Assembly: GCF_010894455.1 (NCBI RefSeq)
Contig: NZ_JAAIXY010000004.1
Coordinates: forward strand, 186,001-250,000
Direction: 5' to 3'
Source: Myxococcus eversor
Lineage (GTDB): Bacteria > Myxococcota > Myxococcia > Myxococcales > Myxococcaceae
Length of the DNA: 64,000 nt
The translations under genes were made by a program, and so were the position numbers. The notes under the pieces are model-generated. The model did not search any database. It was not told where the DNA came from and was given only the letters and a program-made list of their open reading frames with translations. Shown here piece after piece: positions 56,101-63,436 of this stretch (positions within the stretch are counted from its first letter, which is position 1; each line of letters opens with the position of its first letter).

Positions 56101-57144
56101 CATCCCGGGTTCGACCGGCTGCGTGCGTTGGCCTCGCAGGGCCAGCCCCCGAAGAAGGGTGGCCGGCCTTCGCAGCCGCAGTCGCGGCACGGGCATGGCG
56201 GACATGGAGGCAAGCCTTCGTCGAAGGATTCTCGCTTCAACCGCCCCGCGTCCGTCATCGTGCCTCCGAAGCCGCCCGCCGAGGTGAAGCCCGAGTTCGC
56301 GCCGGAGAACTGGCAGCCTTCCGTTCCGCCCGAGCCTCCGGCGAAGCCGCCGGTTCGCGAGCAGTTGGAGCCCGTCGCGCGTTCGACGCCCGAGGTGGTG
56401 GTGGCGCGGACGGCGGAGATTCCTTCGAAGCCGCCCGAGCGTTTGCCGACTCCGGCTGAAACGGTCATCGCTCCGCCTGCGGCCCAGTCGCCGGTGGCTC
56501 GGCCCGCCGTGGTCTCCACTCAGTCAGGACCCGAGAGCGTCACGTCGGCGCCCGAGAAGGCACCGGCTCGTGTGAAGCGTGCGGCCGCCGTCAAGCGCGG
56601 TGTGGCCACGGCAACCGCGAGCGCTGCCTCGACGAAGGCGGCGTCCAAGGTCGCCCCGGCATCGCGTCAGCCGAGCGCGAAACCGAAGACGATGTCTGAT
56701 GCCACGTCGGCGTCGCGCACTCCGACCGCGAAACCGAAGGCTGCGCCCCGTGTGGCGTCGGGCACTTCGACCGCGAAACCGAAGGCGGTGGGGAAGAAGT
56801 CCCCCACGCTGACGCCCGCGAAGCGAGTTGCCTCGGGCAAGGCACCTGTGAAGAAGGCCGCTCCCGCGAAGCCGTCACTCGCCAAGTCGCCCAAGGCCCA
56901 GCCGCCGAAGACCAAGGCGTCCAATGCCAAGTCGCCCAAGGCAAAGGCGTCCACGGCCCAGGTGGCCAAGGCGAAGACTGCAAAGGCCTCGGCGCCCAAG
57001 TCCCAGGCGAAAGCGCTGAAGGCAAAGCCCGTGAAGGCTACTGCCGCAAAGGCGAAGTCGCCCGCGAGCCATGCGAAGCGCCCTGCCAAGGCCTCCACGA
57101 CGTCGACGTCGGCGGGCAAGGGGAAGGGGCGCGCGAAGCGCTGA
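53185..57144 (+). CDS. rnr: Ribonuclease R with a 500-residue histone-like tail
   Basis: A 1319-residue protein; usual RNase R is 700-850. Residues 1-60 are the N-terminal helix-turn-helix (LLQQILSEADHPLGIKELLR), 61-165 a disordered RG-rich insert, about 170-330 cold-shock domains (VHRDGFGFVHPVGG), about 350-720 the RNB nuclease with Asp cluster in TIDGEDARDFDDAVYVED and YLHFTSPIRRYPDLLVHRLL, and about 729-810 an S1 domain (TVAAITDFGFFVELDAEHVE). All nuclease motifs are intact. The rest is disordered: first RG/KP rich, then from about 1110 runs of AKPKA, AKSPKAKAS and similar, like histone H1. The start is a GTG. Its last codons form the first unit of a downstream DNA repeat. Confidence 0.92.
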   Translation: MSISSDLLQQILSEADHPLGIKELLRLAGLHPGQQTELKRSLRELVRQGQAVKEGKRFLRPGPPPDGGPPVPPPVVPEVAAVHADPRPRHERARPQDPPTRERLTGHGARGQEGGFKGRAPDARGARDSGRTDGGRGRERRDFNKQGSSRREEGRERFGHRGPRRPAFGEVLDTVEGVLHVHRDGFGFVHPVGGEGENIFLPPAEAQRALDNDRVVVEVAGRPGRYEGRLVRVVDRRRELAVGVYTTQGRHALVLPTDTSLPGPIRVPQTQMAQEGDLVKVRLGVGANLLEPGRGLFGEVAGSLGKPGTPSSEVIGIAYSQGFSDEFPPEVMDEADRYAVTVSAEEASGEERKDLRSMQLVTIDGEDARDFDDAVYVEDLAGGWRLVVAIADVTHYVRERSALDAEALRRATSVYLPDRVLPMLPERLSNGICSLKPDEDRMCMVADMTFDAQGQRRSSTLYPAVMRSAARCTYNEVQDVLDGKSVPHRDAFKPHFEKMMSLARALMKMRKERGAIDFDIPEHKVVLGKDGLPERMDKRERKDSHRLIEECMLAANEAVARFFQDEGLPTVYRFHGEPDPEKLAAFGALAQAYGFKLQIDDGVSSKELDAFISQLAGHPEQRALNQLLLRSMMQAVYTPSKVGHYGLAAEHYLHFTSPIRRYPDLLVHRLLKAHWARQGRKPSLAMLDREEEKLEDMAMQCSDRERAAMQVEREVVSFYATLMMKDRVGEEFAATVAAITDFGFFVELDAEHVEGLVKAETLGPGSKLDKQTHSLVYPNGRRVRVGQKLRVRLLSANPTARKIDFDALQFEGEAPLTRHEGGAAARRRPEAREQQLPYGKPKPGKPGQWERDTSKGAPARSWAAREEPSRPRGRFVREGRREEAAVPSRGEPTFKKPWKDDAAKTQSGPRSAGDAQGPKRRMFVRPEQGAGSDVSSVPVQEAQDVREEVVPEVPATPTWSEPDASESAGSSPHPGFDRLRALASQGQPPKKGGRPSQPQSRHGHGGHGGKPSSKDSRFNRPASVIVPPKPPAEVKPEFAPENWQPSVPPEPPAKPPVREQLEPVARSTPEVVVARTAEIPSKPPERLPTPAETVIAPPAAQSPVARPAVVSTQSGPESVTSAPEKAPARVKRAAAVKRGVATATASAASTKAASKVAPASRQPSAKPKTMSDATSASRTPTAKPKAAPRVASGTSTAKPKAVGKKSPTLTPAKRVASGKAPVKKAAPAKPSLAKSPKAQPPKTKASNAKSPKAKASTAQVAKAKTAKASAPKSQAKALKAKPVKATAAKAKSPASHAKRPAKASTTSTSAGKGKGRAKR

Positions 57145-57436
57145 GGTTCGGCGTTCGCTCTCATCCTCGCGTCGGCCGCCATGCGCGGAAGATGCGCGCG
57201 AAGCGCTGAGGTTCGGCGTTCGCGCGCATCCGCGCGTCGGCTGCCGTGCGCCGAAGAGGTGCGCGAAGCGCCGAGGTTCGGTGTTTGCGCGCATCCCCTC
57301 GTCGGCCACCATCGGCGCATGAAGCGCTGAGGTTCGGCGTTCGCTTGCATCCCTGCGTCCGCAGGCAGATTCGGACGGAGCGTGAGCTCGCGAAGCGCTG
57401 AGGTCCGGAGTTCGCGCGCATCCGCGCGTCAGATGG
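57131..57436. repeat. Five-copy imperfect tandem palindromic repeat
   Basis: The core GAAGCGCTGAGGTTCGGCGT recurs with small changes at 57135, 57200, 57265, 57321 and 57392 (spacing 65, 65, 56, 71). In the best unit GCGCGAA (57196-57202) and TTCGCGC (57219-57225) form a stem. The first copy includes the last codons and stop of rnr. Translations of the three minus frames look repetitive only because of the DNA repeat. The rest of the 422-base gap to 57566 shows nothing else. Confidence 0.85.
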
Positions 57437-57566
57437 AAATCACCAGACCGGGAGCGCAGGGCGCGTCGCGAGTGAATTTTTCCCCGGGGACGTCGTCCCG
57501 AGCGTGCCGTGCTGATGGACCTTCGGTGTCCTCGGCCAGGCATCCTGCTCAGCCCCCGGAGATGAC

Positions 57567-58394
57567 ATGTATTCGCGCGCCCTCGTTTCAGCCCTCGTTG
57601 TGTTCGCCTTCGCCGGTTGTGCGGGCATGACCATGACCACGACCTCGACGGGACTCGACGGCAAGACGACCGTACGCAGCTCCGACCCGGCGGAGCAGGC
57701 TCGTATCGACGCGAGGGAGCGTGAGAATGAGGACTACGCCAAGGCCATCGCCGAAGCGCCTCGGCGCTCGCCTCAGGCTCCCATCCAGGTCGCCGTGTTC
57801 GAGACGACCGTCGCCGAAGCGCTCTCCAAGTCACTCGACCGGAAGCAGTTCGACGAATCTCTCCGGCGCGAACTCTCCGCCGACCCGCTGTTGCGCATCG
57901 TGGCGGTGACGGGCCTGTCTGGCAGCGCGACGCGAGTCGGTGCGTCGGACGAGGAGCGCATCTCCGCCGCCCGCGAGAAGGGCATCTCTCCGGATGTGTG
58001 GATCCTTCCGCATGTCATGCTGGAGGACGCGGTGGGGACGAGTGGCGGGAAGCTCGTCTCGATGAAGGCCTTCACGCTTCGCAGTGGCGTGGTGTCCGCC
58101 TACGGCACCGGCACGTCGAGGCCCGAGGCGCAGGGCTCCATCTTCCAGAACGCGCAGGTGGTGGCGGGCGCCGCGATGAAGATTCGTGCCGCCGTCGTGG
58201 GGGAACTCGGGCCCAACCTGCCCGACCGCGAAGCAGTGGCCGGACTGCAGAGGGCACGGCAGCAGAAGGCGGCGGACTCCATCGCGGAGCAGGCCGGCAT
58301 CCTTCCCGAGGACGACACGGCGACCCGGATGAGGAAGCTCATGGACCTGGCGAAGCAGCCCAAGCAGCCGGCGCAGTCGTCCGTGCAGGAGTAG
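57567..58394 (+). CDS. Lipoprotein of unknown function
   Basis: A 275-residue lipoprotein: signal peptide with lipobox VFAFAGC, so Cys18 would be lipidated. The mature part starts with a Thr-rich segment (GMTMTTTSTGLDGKTTVRSS), then an alpha/beta domain (PIQVAVFETTVAEALSKSLD, LLRIVAVTGLSG, ISPDVWILPHVMLEDAVG, KAFTLRSGVVSAYGTGTSRP) reminiscent of the CsgG/LpoB-type envelope proteins that report strand-loop repeats, but the match is loose. GGAG lies seven bases before the ATG. It begins after the repeat array. Confidence 0.75.
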   Translation: MYSRALVSALVVFAFAGCAGMTMTTTSTGLDGKTTVRSSDPAEQARIDARERENEDYAKAIAEAPRRSPQAPIQVAVFETTVAEALSKSLDRKQFDESLRRELSADPLLRIVAVTGLSGSATRVGASDEERISAAREKGISPDVWILPHVMLEDAVGTSGGKLVSMKAFTLRSGVVSAYGTGTSRPEAQGSIFQNAQVVAGAAMKIRAAVVGELGPNLPDREAVAGLQRARQQKAADSIAEQAGILPEDDTATRMRKLMDLAKQPKQPAQSSVQE

Positions 58395-58500
58395 GCCTCA
58401 CCCGTCGGGATGCCCATCCCCAACGCCACACCGCCCCTCATTTCCACCGAGGGGCTTCCCGGAGCGCTATAACGCTCACGGTTCAACTCGAGGAGTCTCC

Positions 58501-58722
58501 GTGGGAATCATCCGGTTGGTGGGAGTGATGCTCGCCGTCGCGGGCGGCGTGTTGCTGTGGACGGGGCTGAATGCGCGCGAGTCGCTGACCGAGCGCGCGA
58601 CGCAGGTCATCACGGGCAAGTACAGCGAGAACACCACGCTGTACATCGCTGGCGGTGGCGCCGCGCTGGCGGGCGGCATCCTCCTCGCGCTGTTCGGAGG
58701 CGGCTCGCGCAAGCGTCGCTAG
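58501..58722 (+). CDS. DUF3185 small membrane protein
   Basis: A 73-residue protein with two helices (IIRLVGVMLAVAGGVLLWTG and LYIAGGGAALAGGILLALFG) joined by NARESLTERATQVITGKYSE, the DUF3185 layout. The basic tail SRKRR marks the cytoplasmic side. The GTG at 58501 has GAGGAG five bases upstream. A TATAAC element at about 58468 could be its -10. Function unknown. It converges with the MgtC/DUF4010 gene. Confidence 0.85.
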   Translation: MGIIRLVGVMLAVAGGVLLWTGLNARESLTERATQVITGKYSENTTLYIAGGGAALAGGILLALFGGGSRKRR

Positions 58723-58746
58723 CCACGGACCGACTCCCCCCAAGGC

Positions 58747-60027
58747 TCAAGGGAGCAGCGCGCCGATTCGGGTCTGGACGAAGGCCCCGGCCAGTCCCAG
58801 GGCGAACACCGCGCCGAGCGCCCAGCCCAGTCGCACGGTGAGCGCCCGTTGCCCGGAGACGCGTGCCACCACCACGAAGCTGACGGCGGCGCTCGCGAGT
58901 GACGCGATGGTGGCGCCGACTCCCGCGGTGGTCGGTGACAGCGACCCATGTGAACTCAGTGACGCGGCCGAGGCCACCGCCGACGCGCTCGACACCAGTC
59001 CTCCCAGCGCGCTCACCGCATAGAAACCCGCGTGGCCCAACAGGCTCTGTCCCACCGTGCCCACCACCTGGAAGAAGAGCAACATCGCGCCGAACTTGAG
59101 CGCGGACTTGAGCGAGAAGGGGCTCTCCAGGGGCAACGACGGCGCGGCGCCCGCGCTGCTCGGGGCCTGGCGAACCCTCACCAGCGCGAGCCCCATGCTC
59201 GACAGCAGGATGAGCGAGAGCGGCACCACGGAGTTCACCATCGCGCGATACGACAGGATGCCGAGCAGGACGGCATTGCGCAGCGCCATCGCCGCCGTGG
59301 CCAGCATGACGCCTCGGTACGCGACGTCCTGGAGCCGTCCGTCTGTCTCCTTCACGCGATGGGCCAGCTCCGTCACCGTGACGGTGCTGTTGACGAGTCC
59401 GCCCAGGAACCCCGTCACCTCCACGCCGCGCGTTCCGAAGAGCTTGAGCAACACGTAGTTCACGAACCCCATCGCCGCGACGAGGATGACCGTCACCCAC
59501 GCGACGCGAGGCACGATGAGCCCCCAGGGGTCCACGGGCTCGGTCGGCAACACCGGGTAGATGGCGAAGGCGAGGATGGCCAGCAGGATGGCCGAGCGCA
59601 GCTCCTCTGCGGTGATCTTGCTGCTGAAGCCCGCCAGCCGCTCCTTCCACGTGAGCAACCCCGCGCTCGTCACGGCCACCGCCGCGGGCGTCACCACATG
59701 TCCCAGGCCACACAGCACTCCCGTGAAGCCGGTGACGAGCAGCGCGGCGGAGGTGGTCAGCTCCGCGCCCTCGTTCGCGCGCAGCGACTGCCAGTTCAGG
59801 AAGCCCACCAACACGCCCAGCAGGGCCACCGCGGTGATGGCGAACGGAGTGCCCAGCAGCCCGCCCATGGCACCCAGCAGCGATGCGAAGCCGAAGGTGC
59901 GCAACCCGGCCTCCTTGCCACGCCACTCACGCTCCAACCCCACGAACAGGCCCACCCCCAAGGCCAGCGTCAAGCGCATCAACGTCTCGAGCGGCGGCCA
60001 CGCAACGGCCGGCGGAAGTCCTTCCAT
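58747..60027 (-). CDS. MgtC/SapB and DUF4010 membrane protein
   Basis: A 426-residue membrane protein with about eleven helices. The N-terminal MgtC/SapB domain shows LALGVGLFVGLEREWRGKEA, LRTFGFASLLGAMGG and LTTSAALLVTGFTGVLCGLG; the rest is a DUF4010 transport-like domain with LFGTRGVEVTGFLGGLVNST and GLVSSASAVASAASLS. The family is linked to Mg2+ homeostasis or small-solute transport without firm function. The ATG at 60027 gives the usual N-terminus; a longer frame to 60132 overlaps the aquaporin gene. It lies 34 bases downstream of the aquaporin on the same strand. Confidence 0.85.
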   Translation of the reverse strand: MEGLPPAVAWPPLETLMRLTLALGVGLFVGLEREWRGKEAGLRTFGFASLLGAMGGLLGTPFAITAVALLGVLVGFLNWQSLRANEGAELTTSAALLVTGFTGVLCGLGHVVTPAAVAVTSAGLLTWKERLAGFSSKITAEELRSAILLAILAFAIYPVLPTEPVDPWGLIVPRVAWVTVILVAAMGFVNYVLLKLFGTRGVEVTGFLGGLVNSTVTVTELAHRVKETDGRLQDVAYRGVMLATAAMALRNAVLLGILSYRAMVNSVVPLSLILLSSMGLALVRVRQAPSSAGAAPSLPLESPFSLKSALKFGAMLLFFQVVGTVGQSLLGHAGFYAVSALGGLVSSASAVASAASLSSHGSLSPTTAGVGATIASLASAAVSFVVVARVSGQRALTVRLGWALGAVFALGLAGAFVQTRIGALLP

Positions 60028-60061
60028 CAAGGGGGTGCCTCTCCTTCGTGGAGCGAAGTCT

Positions 60062-61144
60062 TCAAGTGGTGTGGCGCGGCGCCTCGTGCGCGGCGTCGCC
60101 GACGGCATGCAGCCGGGACCATCCCCGCTCACGCAACAGATGCTGGATGGGTTCTCGCAGCGATGCCCGGAGGCGCTGCATGGCGTCCGGAGTCCCGTCT
60201 TCGCTCACGGACACCCGCCAGGAGGTGCCCCCGCCCACCAGTGGCGGCGCCTCCTCACCGGGCAGGATGAGTCGCACCACGAGCGGCGGCGGCCCGTGCG
60301 CATCGCCTTCACCTGTGGCGCCATCCACCGTGGCCCGAGCCCGGTCCCCAGCGGAGAGGCCATTGAAGACGGTGACGGCCTGCTCGGCCACGGTGGGGCG
60401 CGAGCATTGGAAGATGACGCGCCAGGGGCGGCGCGCGGGTTTCTCCGTGGGCATCATCAGCCAACGGAAGAGCAGCACGGCGAGCGTGGCGCCGAGCATC
60501 TGCGCGGCGACGAAGGACTCGACATCCATCGCATGCAGGGCACTGGCGCGGGTGCTCACCGCGCGCGCGAGGATGAGCGCGGGATTGGCGAGCGAGCGTG
60601 AATCGGTGAACCAGACGGTGGCGGCGACATAGCTGGCGACGACCAGGGGCGTGGCGGACGGACGGCCGCGCACGCACCCTCGGACCACCACCAGCAGGCC
60701 GAACGTGGCGACCAGCTCCGTGAGGAACTGGGAGGAGCTGGCGGAAGGCGCGCGCGTCGCGATGAGCAGGGGCTCGCCGCACATGAGATGCGCCACCAGC
60801 CGTCCGACCAGACCCCCGCCGAGCTGGGCGAGCACGTAGCGAGGCACGTCCTTCCACGGCGTGCCGTCCTCCAGCGCGTCCGCGAAGGTGAGGGCGGGAT
60901 TGAAGTGCGCCCCGGACAACGGCTGGAGCACCAGCGTGAGGCAGGCGAGGACGGCGCCCGCGGCCAGGGACATGAAGAGGCGCCCGTCGGTGGCGCTCAC
61001 ACCCAGGTGCTCCGCGCCGTGGTGGGCGCCCTCGAGTGCCACCACGAGCAGCCCGCAGCCGAGCGCTTCGACCGCGAGCCGGCGGGGCCGGTTCAGGCGC
61101 CCCGTGCCGGACGATGTCGTCGTGGATGGAAGTGCACCCGTCAT
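60062..61144 (-). CDS. Aquaporin (MIP family) with ArsC-like C-terminal extension
   Basis: A 360-residue protein. Residues about 20-230 are a six-helix aquaporin with two NPA loops, SGAHFNPALTFADAL and SRSLANPALILARA. The remaining 130 residues are cytoplasmic and resemble a low-molecular-weight phosphatase/arsenate reductase (RVIFQCSRPTVAEQAVTVFN, then LRASLREPIQHLLRERG). The active-site CX5R signature is lost: there is no Arg after CSRPTVA. Aquaporin-ArsC fusions that export arsenite are known, so this may be an inactivated or altered version. GGAGG lies eight bases before the ATG. Confidence 0.8.
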   Translation of the reverse strand: MTGALPSTTTSSGTGRLNRPRRLAVEALGCGLLVVALEGAHHGAEHLGVSATDGRLFMSLAAGAVLACLTLVLQPLSGAHFNPALTFADALEDGTPWKDVPRYVLAQLGGGLVGRLVAHLMCGEPLLIATRAPSASSSQFLTELVATFGLLVVVRGCVRGRPSATPLVVASYVAATVWFTDSRSLANPALILARAVSTRASALHAMDVESFVAAQMLGATLAVLLFRWLMMPTEKPARRPWRVIFQCSRPTVAEQAVTVFNGLSAGDRARATVDGATGEGDAHGPPPLVVRLILPGEEAPPLVGGGTSWRVSVSEDGTPDAMQRLRASLREPIQHLLRERGWSRLHAVGDAAHEAPRHTT

Positions 61145-61303
61145 CGCCTGACCCTCCAGCGGATCTCCCACCCTATGCCTCGACGAAAGGGTCGTCAAAG
61201 CCGAGCGCGAGGGTTCGCGCGAATGCCGACGAGCAGACAGACGGGCTCGCTCGCGGGGGCTCGGACGTCTCCGTCACCGAGCCCCCACGAGGTGTCCGCG
61301 AGG

Positions 61304-62155
61304 CTACGCGTTCAGCGCCGCGGCGTGATGCCGCAGGTGGTCCTCCATGAACGTGGAGATGAAGTAGTAGCCGTGGTCATACCCATCATGGATGCGCAGC
61401 GTGAGCGGCTGCCCCGTGGCGTCGCAGGCCTCCTTCAGCAGCTCCGGCTTGAGCTGCTCCTGGAGGAACTTGTCGCCCGTGCCCTGGTCCACCAGCAGCG
61501 GGGGAAGCCGCGTCTTCGCGGAGCGGATGAGCTCCGTGGCGTCGTACTCGCGCCACGTGGCCGTGTCCTCTCCCAGGTAGCCCTTGAACGCCTTCTGTCC
61601 CCAGGGCACGCGCATGGGCGCGACGATGGGCGCGAAGGCGGACACGGAGCGGTAGCGCTCCGGATTGCGCAGCGCGCACACCAGCGCGCCATGGCCTCCC
61701 ATGGAGTGCCCGAAGATGCCCTGGCGGTCCTCCCGGGCGGGGAAGTGCTCGGCGATGAGCGCGGGCAATTCCCGGGTGACGTACGTACCCATGCGGTAGC
61801 GCGCGGACCAGGGCGCCTGGGTGGCGTCCAGGTAGAAACCCGCGCCCACGCCGAAGTCCCACGCCGCATCCTCGCCGGGATAACCCGCGCCTCGCGGACT
61901 GGTATCGGGGGCCACCAGCATCACCCCCAGCTCGGAGGCCACGCGCTGCGCACCCCCCTTGATGAGGAAGGTGTCCTCCGTGCACGTGAGGCCGGCGAGG
62001 TAGTAGAGCACCGGCACCTTGCGCTCCCGCGCCTGCGGCGGAACGAAGACACCGAAGCGCATCTCACCCCCGCACGCCTCGGACCCGTGCTTGTAGAAGC
62101 CGACGGTGCCGTCGAAGCAGCGGTGCTGGCTCAGCAGTGTGGGGGCCGCCGTCAT
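61304..62155 (-). CDS. fghA: S-formylglutathione hydrolase
   Basis: A 283-residue esterase D-type alpha/beta hydrolase that releases formate from S-formylglutathione. Nucleophile Ser is in GIFGHSMGGHGALV; catalytic Asp and His lie in LLVDQGTGDKFL and GYDHGYYFISTFMEDHL. The substrate-family block LYYLAGLTCTEDTFLIKGGA is intact. The ATG overlaps the adhC stop (ATGA). Together they oxidise formaldehyde to formate with glutathione. Confidence 0.96.
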   Translation of the reverse strand: MTAAPTLLSQHRCFDGTVGFYKHGSEACGGEMRFGVFVPPQARERKVPVLYYLAGLTCTEDTFLIKGGAQRVASELGVMLVAPDTSPRGAGYPGEDAAWDFGVGAGFYLDATQAPWSARYRMGTYVTRELPALIAEHFPAREDRQGIFGHSMGGHGALVCALRNPERYRSVSAFAPIVAPMRVPWGQKAFKGYLGEDTATWREYDATELIRSAKTRLPPLLVDQGTGDKFLQEQLKPELLKEACDATGQPLTLRIHDGYDHGYYFISTFMEDHLRHHAAALNA

Positions 62156-63264
62156 GAGTACTTCACCACGCTGCGGATGGACTCGCCCCGGTGCATCAGG
62201 TCGAAGCCCTGGTTGATGTCCTCCAGCTTCAGCGTGTGGGTGATGAGGTCGTCGACGTTGATCTTCCCGTTCATGTACCAGTCGACAATCTGGGGCACGT
62301 CCGTCCGGCCGCGCGCGCCGCCGAACGCGCTGCCCTTCCACACGCGCCCCGTGACGAGCTGGAACGGACGCGTCTTGATCTCCTGCCCGGCTCCCGCCAC
62401 GCCGATGACGATGCTCTCGCCCCAGCCCCGGTGGCAGCACTCGAGCGCCTGGCGCATCGTGTTCACGTTGCCGATGCACTCGAAGCTGTAGTCCGCGCCG
62501 CCGTTCGTCAGGTTGACGAGGTAGGGCACCAGGTCCCCCTCGACTTCCTTCGGGTTGACGAAGTGGGTGAGGCCGAACTTCTCCGCCATCGCCTTGCGCG
62601 CGGGGTTGATGTCCACGCCGACAATCTGGTCAGCGCCCACCATGCGCGCGGCCTGCACCACGTTGAGGCCGATTCCACCGAGCCCGAAGACGACGACGCG
62701 CGCGCCCGCCTCCACCTTCGCCGTGTACACCACCGCGCCGATGCCCGTCGTCACGCCGCAGCCGATGTAGCAGACCTTGTCGAACGGGGCGTCCTCGCGA
62801 ATCTTCGCGACCGCTATCTCCGGCAGCACCGTGAACTGCGCGAAGGTCGACGTGCCCATGTAGTGGTGCACGCTCTGCTTGCCCAGCCGGAAGCGACTGG
62901 TGCCGTCCGGCATCAGCCCCTTGCCCTGCGTCGCGCGGATGGCCGTACACAGGTTCGTCTTGCGCGACAGGCACGACTTACACTGCCGACACTCCGGCGT
63001 GTACAGCGGGATGACGTGGTCGCCCTTGCGCAGCGTCGTCACGCCCGGCCCCACGTCCACCACCACGCCCGCGCCCTCGTGCCCGAGGATGGCGGGGAAC
63101 AAGCCCTCCGGGTCCTGCCCGGAGAGCGTGAACTCGTCCGTGTGGCAGATGCCGGTGGCCTTCAGCTCGATGAGCACCTCTCCCGCCTTGGGCCCCTCGA
63201 GGTGAACCGTCTCGATGCTCAACGGCTTTCCTGCCTCGAGCGCCACCGCCGCGCGCACGTCCAT
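62152..63264 (-). CDS. adhC: S-(hydroxymethyl)glutathione dehydrogenase (class III ADH)
   Basis: A 370-residue zinc alcohol dehydrogenase. Catalytic zinc ligands are in KATGICHTDEFTLSG and ILGHEGAGVVVDVG; structural zinc ligands in PLYTPECRQCKSCLSRKTNL. NAD motif is VFGLGGIGLNVVQAARMVGA. The full-length match to glutathione-dependent formaldehyde dehydrogenases and the fghA partner fix the substrate. GGAGG is eight bases before the ATG at 63264. Confidence 0.96.
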   Translation of the reverse strand: MDVRAAVALEAGKPLSIETVHLEGPKAGEVLIELKATGICHTDEFTLSGQDPEGLFPAILGHEGAGVVVDVGPGVTTLRKGDHVIPLYTPECRQCKSCLSRKTNLCTAIRATQGKGLMPDGTSRFRLGKQSVHHYMGTSTFAQFTVLPEIAVAKIREDAPFDKVCYIGCGVTTGIGAVVYTAKVEAGARVVVFGLGGIGLNVVQAARMVGADQIVGVDINPARKAMAEKFGLTHFVNPKEVEGDLVPYLVNLTNGGADYSFECIGNVNTMRQALECCHRGWGESIVIGVAGAGQEIKTRPFQLVTGRVWKGSAFGGARGRTDVPQIVDWYMNGKINVDDLITHTLKLEDINQGFDLMHRGESIRSVVKYS

Positions 63265-63310
63265 ACACGAGCCTCCCTGTGAAGTTTGAGGCCCCAGCGT
63301 AATGCGCGCG

Positions 63311-63325
63311 GTGCCCCCGGGGCAC
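63311..63325. promoter_or_regulatory. Palindrome upstream of adhC
   Basis: GTGCCCCCGGGGCAC is a perfect 7-bp inverted repeat with one central base, centred 54 bases before the adhC ATG. It could be a formaldehyde-responsive operator; its role is not shown by sequence alone. Confidence 0.3.
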
Positions 63326-63365
63326 GACGGAATCACCGCGTGACGCCCAGGAAACGCTTCTGCTG

Positions 63366-63412
63366 GCCGAGAAAAGAAGAAGGGCCTGGAACCGGTGCGC
63401 GGTTCCAGGCCC
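63366..63412 (-). terminator. Intrinsic terminator of the TPR gene
   Basis: GGGCCTGGAACC (63382-63393) pairs perfectly with GGTTCCAGGCCC (63401-63412). Read on the minus strand it is followed by TTCTTCTTTTC. It lies 25 bases after the stop at 63437. Confidence 0.92.
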
Positions 63413-63436
63413 TGGAGCTTCAGGAAGGCGAGGGGA

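Noticed and set aside
57131-57436. CRISPR array
   Set aside because: Units are imperfect, differ in spacing (56-71 bp) and the intervening sequence is itself repeated; there are no unique spacers and no cas genes.
58747-60132. Longer N-terminus for the MgtC/DUF4010 protein starting at 60132
   Set aside because: The added residues are Arg/Pro-rich and overlap the aquaporin 3' end; the ATG at 60027 gives the family N-terminus.
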